DNA of 5,262 nucleotides from Candidatus Hermodarchaeota archaeon (GTDB lineage: Archaea > Asgardarchaeota > Hermodarchaeia > Hermodarchaeales > Hermodarchaeaceae), in assembly GCA_016839995.1 (NCBI GenBank), contig JAEOTD010000136.1:1-5262 (forward strand), read 5' to 3'. The notes under the pieces were generated by a model that was given only the letters and a program-made list of their open reading frames with translations, was not told the origin of the DNA and did not search any database. Of this stretch, positions 1 to 5,262 are shown one piece after another (position 1 is the first letter of the stretch; every line of letters begins with the position of its first letter). A program made the position numbers and the translations under genes.

Positions 1-125
1 CGGTAAAAAGGTGTGAACTACGCCCAAATTTATGTGGGAGTTTCCATCGAGTCCGCTACCCAGGGGAGGTGGGGTAGGGCTGTGTGTCGATGCAAGCCAT
101 GCAAGAAGTCTTGTAATGGCTCCCC
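1..125 (-). ncRNA. Possible omega/reRNA scaffold overlapping the 3' end of tnpB
   Basis: TnpB guide RNAs are known to derive from the 3' end of tnpB and the adjacent element end, with the guide taken from flanking DNA. Here two hairpin-forming sequences lie in the last 100 bases of the gene. One pairs AGCCAT (95-100) with ATGGCT (116-121) and has an inner CAAG/CTTG stem (102-105 with 110-113). The other pairs CTACCC (56-61) with GGGTAG (72-77). They encode the nonconserved tail of the protein, where RNA structure could be selected freely. The RNA's 3' boundary and guide would lie at or beyond base 1 and cannot be seen. This is an inference from structure and position only; no sequence family was matched. 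Confidence 0.35.
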
Positions 126-1337
126 GTTCACAGGGGGTTGCTGCAATAGGAACCGCACCATGATGTTGACCGCGGCGTTCTGATCTCGGTCAAAGGAGGT
201 TCCACAATCACATTGAATAAAACGCTCCGATAACCAACGACCTCGCACAGAACCGCAGACACAACACCGCATGGTGGTCTGCGCCTCGTCAATTCTTATC
301 ACTCTTTTACCTACTTTTCTGGCTTTGTAGGTTAAGAATTGGACGAACCGTCCTAAGAATCCTGTACTCTGAAGCGAATGATTCAACGTTCGATTCGCGG
401 TGTCCTGTCGTCGATTCCTCGATGCTCGCTTTTTCTGCGCCATTTTTTTCACCATCAGATTACCCACTATAAACGTGTTCGCCCGTGTATTAGTCACCAT
501 CACTTTGGACACTTTGTGTTGGAAGTCCCGAAGCTGATTGGTGAGCCTTTGTCGCATCTTCATCCATTTCCGCTGGTAAAAGTGCCACTTGTTACTGAAT
601 TTCTTGCAATGATCGCGTTTCGATTGCACTTGCCTTAGTTTGTCTTTCCAATATAAATCGGGTCGCCGATTGCGAATTTGGAGAAACCGACCTTGTAGGT
701 TGACTGCCGTGACCAAGTTGATTACTCCTAAGTCGATGGCTTGATATCGACCATTGTCCACATACTTAGTGATTCTCATCTCGAATCTGATAGTGACAAA
801 CCAACGCTGTTTTCTATCCTGAAATAGGTCCACTTGTTTGATACACCCATTCAGAGGTGGTAACCAAGGCAAGGTAAATTCTAATTTTACGCCAGAGGGA
901 TGACGGTGAGAAAAGTGAATCTGTCTTTGGTCGACGTCCAGGGCGAAACCGGATTGATTGTAGCACAGAGTGGTAAAGTAATTTTTACCTTTGAAGCGGG
1001 GGGGTCGGGCTTGGAAGTCGCCACGGCGCCAACGGGCGAAGAAGGACTTATAGTCGGCATCAAGATAACGGAGAGTCATTTGTAATACTTTGGAGTAGAC
1101 CCAAGTGTATTCGGGATACTTGGATTTGAGGGCAGGTAGAGCGTTTTGTTGCTGAAAGTAGGTTATTAGAGGACGTTGGTTTGCAGGTTTATTACGAATC
1201 GTAGTCCAGTGATGGACTCGTTCAGCGAGGGCGAAGTTGTAGAGGAGACGGCATTTTTCAGAGAGATCCCAGAGAACCTTTTCTTGCTCTGCTGTGGGGG
1301 TGATTGGGATTTTGTGCGTCAGCAGCATTGAGGTCAT
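30..1337 (-). CDS. tnpB: TnpB-family RNA-guided nuclease-like protein with altered RuvC-II motif
   Basis: The 435-residue protein resembles TnpB (OrfB), the transposon-encoded, omega-RNA-guided ancestor of Cas12. The N-terminal half (about 5-190) has the typical helix-turn-helix/WED layout, including a PPRFKGK-type block at 112-118. The RuvC-like core starts at Asp202 (AIDLGV). The zinc ribbon is formed by Cys358/Cys361 and Cys376/Cys378 (CxCG variant), followed by DRDQNAA at 383-389, which supplies the RuvC-III aspartate. The RuvC-II motif is odd: where the family has VEDLNVK, this protein has VGNLMVK (291-297), so the usual catalytic Glu is Gly292. Glu351 in IDEAQTT might substitute. The frame has no stop or frameshift and the length is normal, so it does not look decayed. 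Residues 395-435 form an extended tail rich in Pro and His. Met1 is taken as the start; Met4 is possible, and neither has a clear ribosome binding site. It is transcribed away from aIF5A. Confidence 0.92.
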   Translation of the reverse strand: MTSMLLTHKIPITPTAEQEKVLWDLSEKCRLLYNFALAERVHHWTTIRNKPANQRPLITYFQQQNALPALKSKYPEYTWVYSKVLQMTLRYLDADYKSFFARWRRGDFQARPPRFKGKNYFTTLCYNQSGFALDVDQRQIHFSHRHPSGVKLEFTLPWLPPLNGCIKQVDLFQDRKQRWFVTIRFEMRITKYVDNGRYQAIDLGVINLVTAVNLQGRFLQIRNRRPDLYWKDKLRQVQSKRDHCKKFSNKWHFYQRKWMKMRQRLTNQLRDFQHKVSKVMVTNTRANTFIVGNLMVKKMAQKKRASRNRRQDTANRTLNHSLQSTGFLGRFVQFLTYKARKVGKRVIRIDEAQTTMRCCVCGSVRGRWLSERFIQCDCGTSFDRDQNAAVNIMVRFLLQQPPVNGEPLQDFLHGLHRHTALPHLPWVADSMETPT

Positions 1338-1380
1338 GTTGAGATTAAATGAGCTTTAGGGGCTTTTCAGCATGGGGGAG

Positions 1381-1417
1381 AGGTGTAGATAAGTATCGTG
1401 TCAATTGATCCACACCT
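1381..1417. repeat. Imperfect inverted repeat upstream of tnpB, possible element-end hairpin
   Basis: AGGTGT (1381-1386) pairs with ACACCT (1412-1417); after one mismatch the stem continues with GAT (1388-1390) against ATC (1408-1410), leaving a loop of 17 bases. The region lies 44 to 80 bases upstream of the tnpB start, the usual place for an IS200/IS605 left-end hairpin. The loop and stem contain the 8-base palindrome TCAATTGA (1401-1408). A regulatory role for the divergent tnpB/aIF5A spacer is an alternative. The stem is short, so support is modest. Confidence 0.35.
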
Positions 1418-1437
1418 TAAGAGACATGGATTTTTTG

Positions 1438-1452
1438 GCAAAAGGTTTAAGT
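1438..1452 (+). promoter_or_regulatory. Candidate BRE/TATA promoter for aIF5A
   Basis: A purine-rich GCAAAAGG leads into TTTAAG (1445-1450), resembling an archaeal BRE plus TATA box. A start site about 25 bases downstream would fall near 1470, leaving a leader of roughly 18 bases before the ATG at 1488. It lies outside the probable mobile element. The match is weaker than that upstream of srp54, and a T/A-rich TTTTAT at 1464-1469 is an alternative that would give an almost leaderless transcript. Confidence 0.4.
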
Positions 1453-1487
1453 GAACTCTCGGATTTTATCGGGGATGGTGGCAGAAA

Positions 1488-1892
1488 ATGTCGCACAAAG
1501 TTGTCGAAGCTGGTAGCTTGAAAGTTGGGCGTTACCTCATCATTGAGGAAGAAGCCTACAGAATAGTCAGTATTGAGAAAAGCAAATCCGGTAAGCACGG
1601 TCACGCCAAAGCCCGGATAACGGCCGTTGGCGTCTTTGATGGATCAAAGAAAAGCATTGTGTTACCCACCGACACGAAGGTCGATTCACCTGTTATCGAT
1701 AAACGGGTAGCCCAAGTGAACTACATAACTGATGCCACACCACCAGTTTTGGGTTTAATGGATATGGAAAGCTATGAGAGCTTCGAAGAGCCCATGCCTA
1801 GTGAACAAGCCTTTGAAGGCAAAATCGAACAAGGTATCCAACTCGAATATTGGATTGTAATGGGACGAAAAAAGCTCATTCGCCGACGATAA
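1488..1892 (+). CDS. eif5A: Translation factor aIF5A (eIF5A/EF-P homologue, hypusine-containing)
   Basis: This 134-residue protein is the archaeal eIF5A homologue, which binds the ribosome near the E site and relieves stalling at difficult peptide bonds such as polyproline. The N-terminal SH3-like domain (about 1-70) carries the modification loop SGKHGHAKARI at 34-44; Lys36 matches the lysine converted to deoxyhypusine/hypusine (human Lys50). The C-terminal OB-fold domain covers about 72-134 and ends in a basic tail KKLIRRR. Length is normal for the family. The start at 1488 is the only candidate, because an in-frame stop lies at 1452-1454 with no other start codon between, and GGTG (1477-1480) seven bases upstream matches the archaeal anti-Shine-Dalgarno. 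The gene for the modifying enzyme follows after 44 bases. The loop's second His (GKHGHAK) is as in eukaryotes; as I recall, many archaea have Ser there. Confidence 0.96.
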   Translation: MSHKVVEAGSLKVGRYLIIEEEAYRIVSIEKSKSGKHGHAKARITAVGVFDGSKKSIVLPTDTKVDSPVIDKRVAQVNYITDATPPVLGLMDMESYESFEEPMPSEQAFEGKIEQGIQLEYWIVMGRKKLIRRR

Positions 1893-1936
1893 CCAGCCTT
1901 CCATCATTGGAAAAAAGTGAATTCGGTTTTTAGACA

Positions 1937-2878
1937 ATGCCTGATCGTAACGTTAAGCAAATGAAAATCACAAAAGGAATGTCCCTAAGCGATTTAGTGA
2001 ACCAGTATCATCAGGCAGGCGTGTTGGGTGCAGGACGGGTGGCCCGAGCTACCCGGATTGTACACAATATCTTCGATGACCCGAAGTATCTCGTTTTCTT
2101 AGCCATAGCTGGACCCATGGTTCCCGGCGGTTTACGCAACATTATCACTCAATTGGTGAAAACCAAACGGGTCCATGCCATTGTAACCAGTGGCGCGAAC
2201 GTGGTTCATGATGTGTTGGAAGCGCTGGGAAATCATCATGTTCGAGGTTCCCTACACGCAGATGATCGTGAACTAGCGGAGCAGCAACTGGGGCGAGCGG
2301 GTGATGTGTATGTTGAAACTGCGGGGTTTATGAAATTCGAGGAACAAATTCGATCCATTCTGAGTAAGATTCCCGAAGACCAACGTACTGAAGGTATTTC
2401 TCCTTCCGAGCTCATCAACAAGATTGGCGAACAAGTGAAAGACAAGGACTCCTTTGTTCACCAGGCATTCTTGCAAAAAGTACCGATTTTTTGTCCAGGC
2501 ATTCTTGACTCTATGTTAGGCTTGCATATTGCCTTATTCAGTCAACTGCATCCTTTGAAGCTGAATGGACTCAAGGACATGGAAATCCTTTATGAACAGG
2601 TTCACGACGCAAAACGAATTGGAGCCATTATTTTAGGTGGGGGCCTTCCGAAACATTTCACATTAGGAGCAAACATTCTGCGTGGTGGCCTTGATAGTGC
2701 GATTCAAATCACAACAGCACGAGAAGAAGACGGCAGCCTAAGTGGCGCAAAACTCCAGGAGGGCATATCCTGGGGTAAAGTAAAGGCTGAAGCACGGTTT
2801 GAAACCGTCATAGGTGATGCAACAATTCTCTTTCCCCTCATAATTGGTGCAGTATTAGAAGACCTTGATTCGAAGTAG
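1937..2878 (+). CDS. dys: Deoxyhypusine synthase
   Basis: Deoxyhypusine synthase is an NAD-dependent cytosolic enzyme that transfers the 4-aminobutyl group of spermidine to one lysine of aIF5A. The 313-residue protein matches the family over its whole length. The N-terminal part has the AGPMVPGGLR segment (58-67) and the Rossmann-type TSGANVVHD (84-92). The active-site region has GGGLPKH (234-240), with His240 matching human His288, and the hallmark SWGK (278-281), where Lys281 matches human Lys329 that carries the covalent intermediate. Trp279 and Glu275 match human spermidine-binding residues; the site of human Asp316 is Leu268, probably an ordinary archaeal variation. The C-terminal DATILFPLI block (294-302) is also typical. 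The ATG at 1937 lacks a good ribosome binding site; Met9 (1961) and Met15 (1979, directly after AAGGA) are possible starts. Its substrate gene aIF5A precedes it by 44 bases, suggesting co-transcription. Confidence 0.95.
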   Translation: MPDRNVKQMKITKGMSLSDLVNQYHQAGVLGAGRVARATRIVHNIFDDPKYLVFLAIAGPMVPGGLRNIITQLVKTKRVHAIVTSGANVVHDVLEALGNHHVRGSLHADDRELAEQQLGRAGDVYVETAGFMKFEEQIRSILSKIPEDQRTEGISPSELINKIGEQVKDKDSFVHQAFLQKVPIFCPGILDSMLGLHIALFSQLHPLKLNGLKDMEILYEQVHDAKRIGAIILGGGLPKHFTLGANILRGGLDSAIQITTAREEDGSLSGAKLQEGISWGKVKAEARFETVIGDATILFPLIIGAVLEDLDSK

Positions 2879-2892
2879 AAAGAATTTATATG
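2878..2892 (+). promoter_or_regulatory. BRE/TATA promoter of the srp54-trmY-pus10 cluster
   Basis: Directly after the deoxyhypusine synthase stop codon, the purine-rich GAAAGAA runs into TTTATATG (2885-2892), a near-ideal archaeal BRE plus TATA box. A start site about 25 bases downstream, near 2912-2916, would leave a leader of roughly 25 bases before the ATG at 2940. It suggests that srp54 and the genes behind it form a unit separate from aIF5A-dys, although read-through from dys cannot be excluded. Confidence 0.6.
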
Positions 2893-2939
2893 CCGTGTCG
2901 AGTTATCCGCTCAGTATTCGTACCAAGTAGGCAATCGTT

Positions 2940-4301
2940 ATGGTCCTAGGAAAATTAGGTTCATCGCTTCACCAAGCAGTTCAGAAGTTACTCCGGTCTT
3001 CAGTTGTTGATGAGAAGGCTGTAAAGGAGCTAGTGAAAGATCTTCAACGAGCTCTTCTCCAATCAGATATCAATGTCCACCTTGTAATGGATTTAACGAA
3101 ACGGATTGAACAACGGGCACTAAAAGAAGACATTGCGCCTGGAGTTTCTCGACGCGAATACGTTGTCAAAGTTGTCTACGAAGAATTAACGGATATCTTA
3201 GGACAGAAAGCAGTACCACTGAAATTACAGCCAAATCAATCCAACATTTATCTCGTGGTTGGCATCCAAGGCAGTGGGAAAACCACGAATATTGTAAAAT
3301 TAGCAAAACTCCTCAAAAAAGAGGGGCACAGCGTTGGTGTTGTAGCTGCTGATACCTTCCGCCCAGGCGCCTATGATCAGCTTAAACAACTTTCTGACCG
3401 TGCTGATGTTCCCTGTTTTGGAGACCCGAAAGAGAAGGATTCCATTAAAGTTGCAAAGAAAGGCGTGAAACACTACAAATCGGAAAAAACCGAGGTTATT
3501 TTGGTTGATACCGCAGGTCGTCACAAGGAAGAAAAGGGTCTCATAAAAGAGATGAAAGAGATTGCCAAGACGCTGAAACCCACTGAAATTATCCTTGTGG
3601 TTGATGGAACTTTAGGGCAACAAGCTTCAACTCAGGCAGAAGCTTTCGACGCTGCAACCCCTATTGGTTCTATTATTGTAACGAAACTTGATGGCTCAGC
3701 ACGTGGAGGAGGTGCTCTTTCTGCGGTTGCTGCAACTGGAGCTCCTATCAAATACATCGGAACCGGTGAAAAAATCAACGATATTGAGAAATTCGAGCCC
3801 ACAAAGTTCGTTGGTCAGCTTTTAGGAATGGCAGATTTTGATTCCCTTCTGAAAAAGGTGCAAGACGCTGAAGCGATGCCGGATAAAGACTTGGCTAAGG
3901 CCCTCCTTTCAGGGAAATTCACGCTCAAAGATATGATGGCACAAATGGAAGCCATGGGTAATGTCGGGTCCATTGGAAAAATCCTTAGCATGCTTGGACT
4001 TGGTTATAAAGTACCAGATGAGATGAAAGAAGTCGCTGCGGATAATTTAGAGAAATGGAAAGTCATTATGAAATCGATGACTGAAGAAGAATTAGAAAAC
4101 CCCAAGTTGATTAAAAGCTCTCGTACAGCCCGAATTGCCCGGGGTTCAGGAACCCAACCCAAGGACGTTAAAGAACTGCTGAAACAGTACCAGCAATCTC
4201 GGAAATTCATCAAATCCATCCGAAAACGACGTGGTGGTCTTCGTATTCCAGGGATGGAAGGAATGATGGGTGGGCAAAAACCTCCACGAGGCGCTCGTTA
4301 G
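2940..4301 (+). CDS. srp54: Signal recognition particle 54 kDa protein (SRP54/Ffh GTPase)
   Basis: SRP54 binds signal sequences of nascent membrane and secreted proteins and, with 7S RNA, docks ribosomes at the receptor FtsY. The 453-residue protein has the full NG-M layout. The N domain spans about 1-95, with the ALLQSDIN motif at 38-45. The G domain spans about 100-300: P-loop GIQGSGKT (108-115), DTFRPGAYDQL (138-148), DTAGR (190-194), TKLDGSARGGG (248-258) and the closing GTGEKINDIEKF (274-285). The methionine-rich M domain spans about 315-435, with RNA-binding SRTARIARGSG at 394-404. A short Gly/Met/Arg tail closes it. The archaeal/eukaryotic-like M motif and tail support an archaeal host. 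The ATG at 2940 follows the promoter at 2885-2892 and gives the expected N-terminus; only a weak ribosome binding site is visible. The TAG stop is directly followed by the next gene's start. Confidence 0.97.
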   Translation: MVLGKLGSSLHQAVQKLLRSSVVDEKAVKELVKDLQRALLQSDINVHLVMDLTKRIEQRALKEDIAPGVSRREYVVKVVYEELTDILGQKAVPLKLQPNQSNIYLVVGIQGSGKTTNIVKLAKLLKKEGHSVGVVAADTFRPGAYDQLKQLSDRADVPCFGDPKEKDSIKVAKKGVKHYKSEKTEVILVDTAGRHKEEKGLIKEMKEIAKTLKPTEIILVVDGTLGQQASTQAEAFDAATPIGSIIVTKLDGSARGGGALSAVAATGAPIKYIGTGEKINDIEKFEPTKFVGQLLGMADFDSLLKKVQDAEAMPDKDLAKALLSGKFTLKDMMAQMEAMGNVGSIGKILSMLGLGYKVPDEMKEVAADNLEKWKVIMKSMTEEELENPKLIKSSRTARIARGSGTQPKDVKELLKQYQQSRKFIKSIRKRRGGLRIPGMEGMMGGQKPPRGAR

Positions 4302-4886
4302 TTGCCCCTTTTGCACATTCTTCTTGATTCACCTGCAAATAATGCTTTGACAAAAACAGAACTAGATATTGGACTTATTACCAAACCTTACGTTGATCTT
4401 GCTAACTGCATCCGTGCAGGATTTTGTATATCTCATGCCCTGCGTGAATGGGTTCGAATAATCATTGGTTTTGACCATCTGGGACCATTCTCTGTTTCGC
4501 TTGATCCGACAACGATTCGTTATATGGGCACAGACGAACGGTCAATTTTACACATTATTTTACGAGCCCAAGAAACTCGACGGAGTAAGAAGGCCAAGAT
4601 TCCATATGGAGTCACTCTTTTTGAAGAACCAATTCGTGAAAGGATTGTCGACGCTCTCAGTCAAGATGTTTTATTACTAATGCCCGGTGAAGAACCAACC
4701 TGGAATGAAGGGGTTTCCAAATTCTCTCGGTTTGCCATGTATTGTCCCCTCTTTGAAGATGGAAAGGAGAATGACTTTTCCTCAACCCATTTGAAACATT
4801 ACAACCACCTGATTCCTCGGGATGTCGCCATCCTTGAGGTGGTTCACCGGCTAGATTCAGTCAAGATAGCGATGCAGAAAGACTGA
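4302..4886 (+). CDS. trmY: TrmY-like tRNA (pseudouridine-54 N1)-methyltransferase, divergent
   Basis: This 194-residue protein resembles TrmY (COG1901, SPOUT superfamily), which methylates N1 of pseudouridine 54 in archaeal tRNA using SAM. Support comes from RAGFCISHALRE (38-49), matching the family's R..(F/L)SH.(I/L)R block, GTDERS (76-81), matching the DER motif, and HRLDS near the C-terminus. The context is decisive: the next gene is pus10, whose product makes the substrate pseudouridine. The start is TTG at 4302, immediately after the srp54 TAG and with no in-frame ATG before codon 75; it places the Ser-His pair at residues 44-45, almost exactly where I recall it in the Methanocaldococcus protein. 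Translation is probably coupled to srp54. Oddly, the C-terminal knot, usually with a GDHxG glycine loop and a conserved Cys, reads MYCPLFEDGKENDF (146-159) and LIPRDVAILEVV (170-181). SAM binding may differ or be lost. The family call is fairly sure, the activity less so. Confidence 0.75.
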   Translation: MPLLHILLDSPANNALTKTELDIGLITKPYVDLANCIRAGFCISHALREWVRIIIGFDHLGPFSVSLDPTTIRYMGTDERSILHIILRAQETRRSKKAKIPYGVTLFEEPIRERIVDALSQDVLLLMPGEEPTWNEGVSKFSRFAMYCPLFEDGKENDFSSTHLKHYNHLIPRDVAILEVVHRLDSVKIAMQKD

Positions 4887-4913
4887 AAAAGCGGCAAAGT
4901 TGACGTTGGCTTA

Positions 4914-5262
4914 ATGACCTTGGGAAACCTACTCAAAAATGCACAAAAGATTCTTCGTCATTACACCATTGATGACTGGTGTTTAGGGAGACAATTTGCC
5001 ATGCGCGGGTATGGTCTGACGAATAAGGAACGGGGAGCCGCGCTGAAAACACTCCTTTTGATGGCGGGAACAGAAACGTATCAACGTAATCCATCACGGG
5101 GAACCACACTAATTCGTCGGCTTGCAGAAAATGGACGATTTCAGCCTGCACAAGAGTTCTTACAAAAAGAAGGCATAACCGATTTCAACCCGAGTCAAAT
5201 GTGTGAAATCTGTCATGGTGTAATGGATGAGCTCCACAAACCATCAGAAGCGGTGGTTAAAG
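4914..5262 (+). CDS. pus10: tRNA pseudouridine synthase Pus10, N-terminal part (cut by window end)
   Basis: Pus10 makes pseudouridine 54 and 55 in archaeal tRNA. The first 116 residues are present and the frame is open to the window end. Key matches are WCLGRQFAMRGYGLTNKERG (22-41), where the family has CLGR.FA..G.GLTN.ERG, and CEIC (97-100), the second half of the N-terminal zinc site; THUMP-like and catalytic domains would follow beyond the window. The first zinc pair is atypical: the family's CxxCLGR is DxxCLGR here (Asp20, Cys23). The ATG at 4914 is the only plausible start, as the frame upstream reaches the trmY stop at 4884-4886 without another start codon. It follows trmY by 27 bases in the same orientation and no promoter is visible, so co-transcription with srp54 and trmY is likely. 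A catalytic Asp cannot be checked. Confidence 0.9.
   Translation, partial: MTLGNLLKNAQKILRHYTIDDWCLGRQFAMRGYGLTNKERGAALKTLLLMAGTETYQRNPSRGTTLIRRLAENGRFQPAQEFLQKEGITDFNPSQMCEICHGVMDELHKPSEAVVK

Larger units (their letters stand above)
1..1418 (-). mobile_element. Partial TnpB-only IS200/IS605-superfamily (IS1341-like) element
   Basis: The stretch is filled by a single tnpB gene with no tnpA transposase beside it, the layout called IS1341-like. Such elements depend on a TnpA encoded elsewhere to move. The edge on the aIF5A side is probably near 1380-1418, where an imperfect hairpin lies (1381-1417). An 8-base sequence AAGGTGTG at 8-15 recurs as its reverse complement at 1411-1418, flanking tnpB on both sides. 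This family normally has subterminal hairpins rather than terminal inverted repeats, so the pair may be chance or part of the end structures. The other end may lie at or beyond base 1. Exact ends and target site cannot be fixed without an empty-site comparison. The element sits directly upstream of the aIF5A promoter region. Confidence 0.55.

Noticed and set aside
5..9. T5 run (minus strand) about 20 bases after the tnpB stop as an archaeal terminator
   Set aside because: Too short to call, and a guide RNA would be expected to extend past the element end.
378..638. Plus-strand open frame of 86 codons antisense to tnpB
   Set aside because: It lies wholly inside the well-supported tnpB on the other strand and its product resembles no family; a coding shadow. 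The same holds for 900-1085.
1426..1521. 31-codon ORF starting upstream of and overlapping the aIF5A start
   Set aside because: Its ATG is upstream of the candidate aIF5A TATA box, it has no ribosome binding site, and the overlap is out of frame; most likely chance.
1926..1931. T-rich run between aIF5A and deoxyhypusine synthase as a terminator
   Set aside because: Only five consecutive Ts, no convincing stem, and the two genes are functionally linked, so termination here is poorly supported.
4299..4301. TAG read as pyrrolysine giving an SRP54-TrmY fusion
   Set aside because: SRP54 is complete with a normal tail at this stop, TAG also ends the deoxyhypusine synthase gene, and TrmY has its expected N-terminus just after it.
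4933..5151. Minus-strand open frame of 72 codons
   Set aside because: It is antisense to the clearly recognisable Pus10 N-terminus. Other small frames inside dys, srp54 and trmY were rejected for the same reason.

Overview
The window is chromosomal DNA from an archaeon. The evidence is the gene content: a 134-residue aIF5A with a hypusine loop, deoxyhypusine synthase, an SRP54 whose M domain carries an archaeal/eukaryotic-style RNA-binding motif, a TrmY-family protein and the N-terminus of a Pus10-type pseudouridine synthase. There is also a good BRE/TATA-like promoter in front of srp54. The eukaryote-like hypusine loop (GKHGHAK) would fit an Asgard-type lineage, but the phylum cannot be fixed by eye.

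Layout. Positions 1 to about 1418 on the minus strand look like a TnpB-only insertion element (IS200/IS605 superfamily, IS1341-like). It holds one intact 435-codon tnpB, possible end sequences, and hairpins in the 3' coding region where an omega (re) RNA would be expected. The left part of the element's 3' side runs off the window. The tnpB start and the aIF5A start face away from each other across 150 bases. From 1488 to the end everything is on the plus strand: aIF5A, deoxyhypusine synthase, SRP54, a TrmY-like protein, and the start of pus10, which is cut by the window end.

How the genes work together. aIF5A and deoxyhypusine synthase are substrate and modifying enzyme: the synthase transfers the aminobutyl group of spermidine to Lys36 of aIF5A. 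TrmY and Pus10 act in sequence on tRNA position 54: Pus10 makes pseudouridine 54 (and 55) and TrmY N1-methylates pseudouridine 54. srp54, trmY and pus10 are tightly packed, probably in one transcript driven by the promoter at 2885-2892. The theme is translation, protein targeting and tRNA modification, with a mobile element just upstream.

Most notable points: the TnpB lacks the standard RuvC-II glutamate (Gly292 instead) although the reading frame is intact; the TrmY-like protein appears to lack the usual SAM-knot glycine motif and C-terminal cysteine; Pus10 has Asp in place of the first zinc cysteine; and trmY appears to start at TTG directly after the srp54 stop codon.
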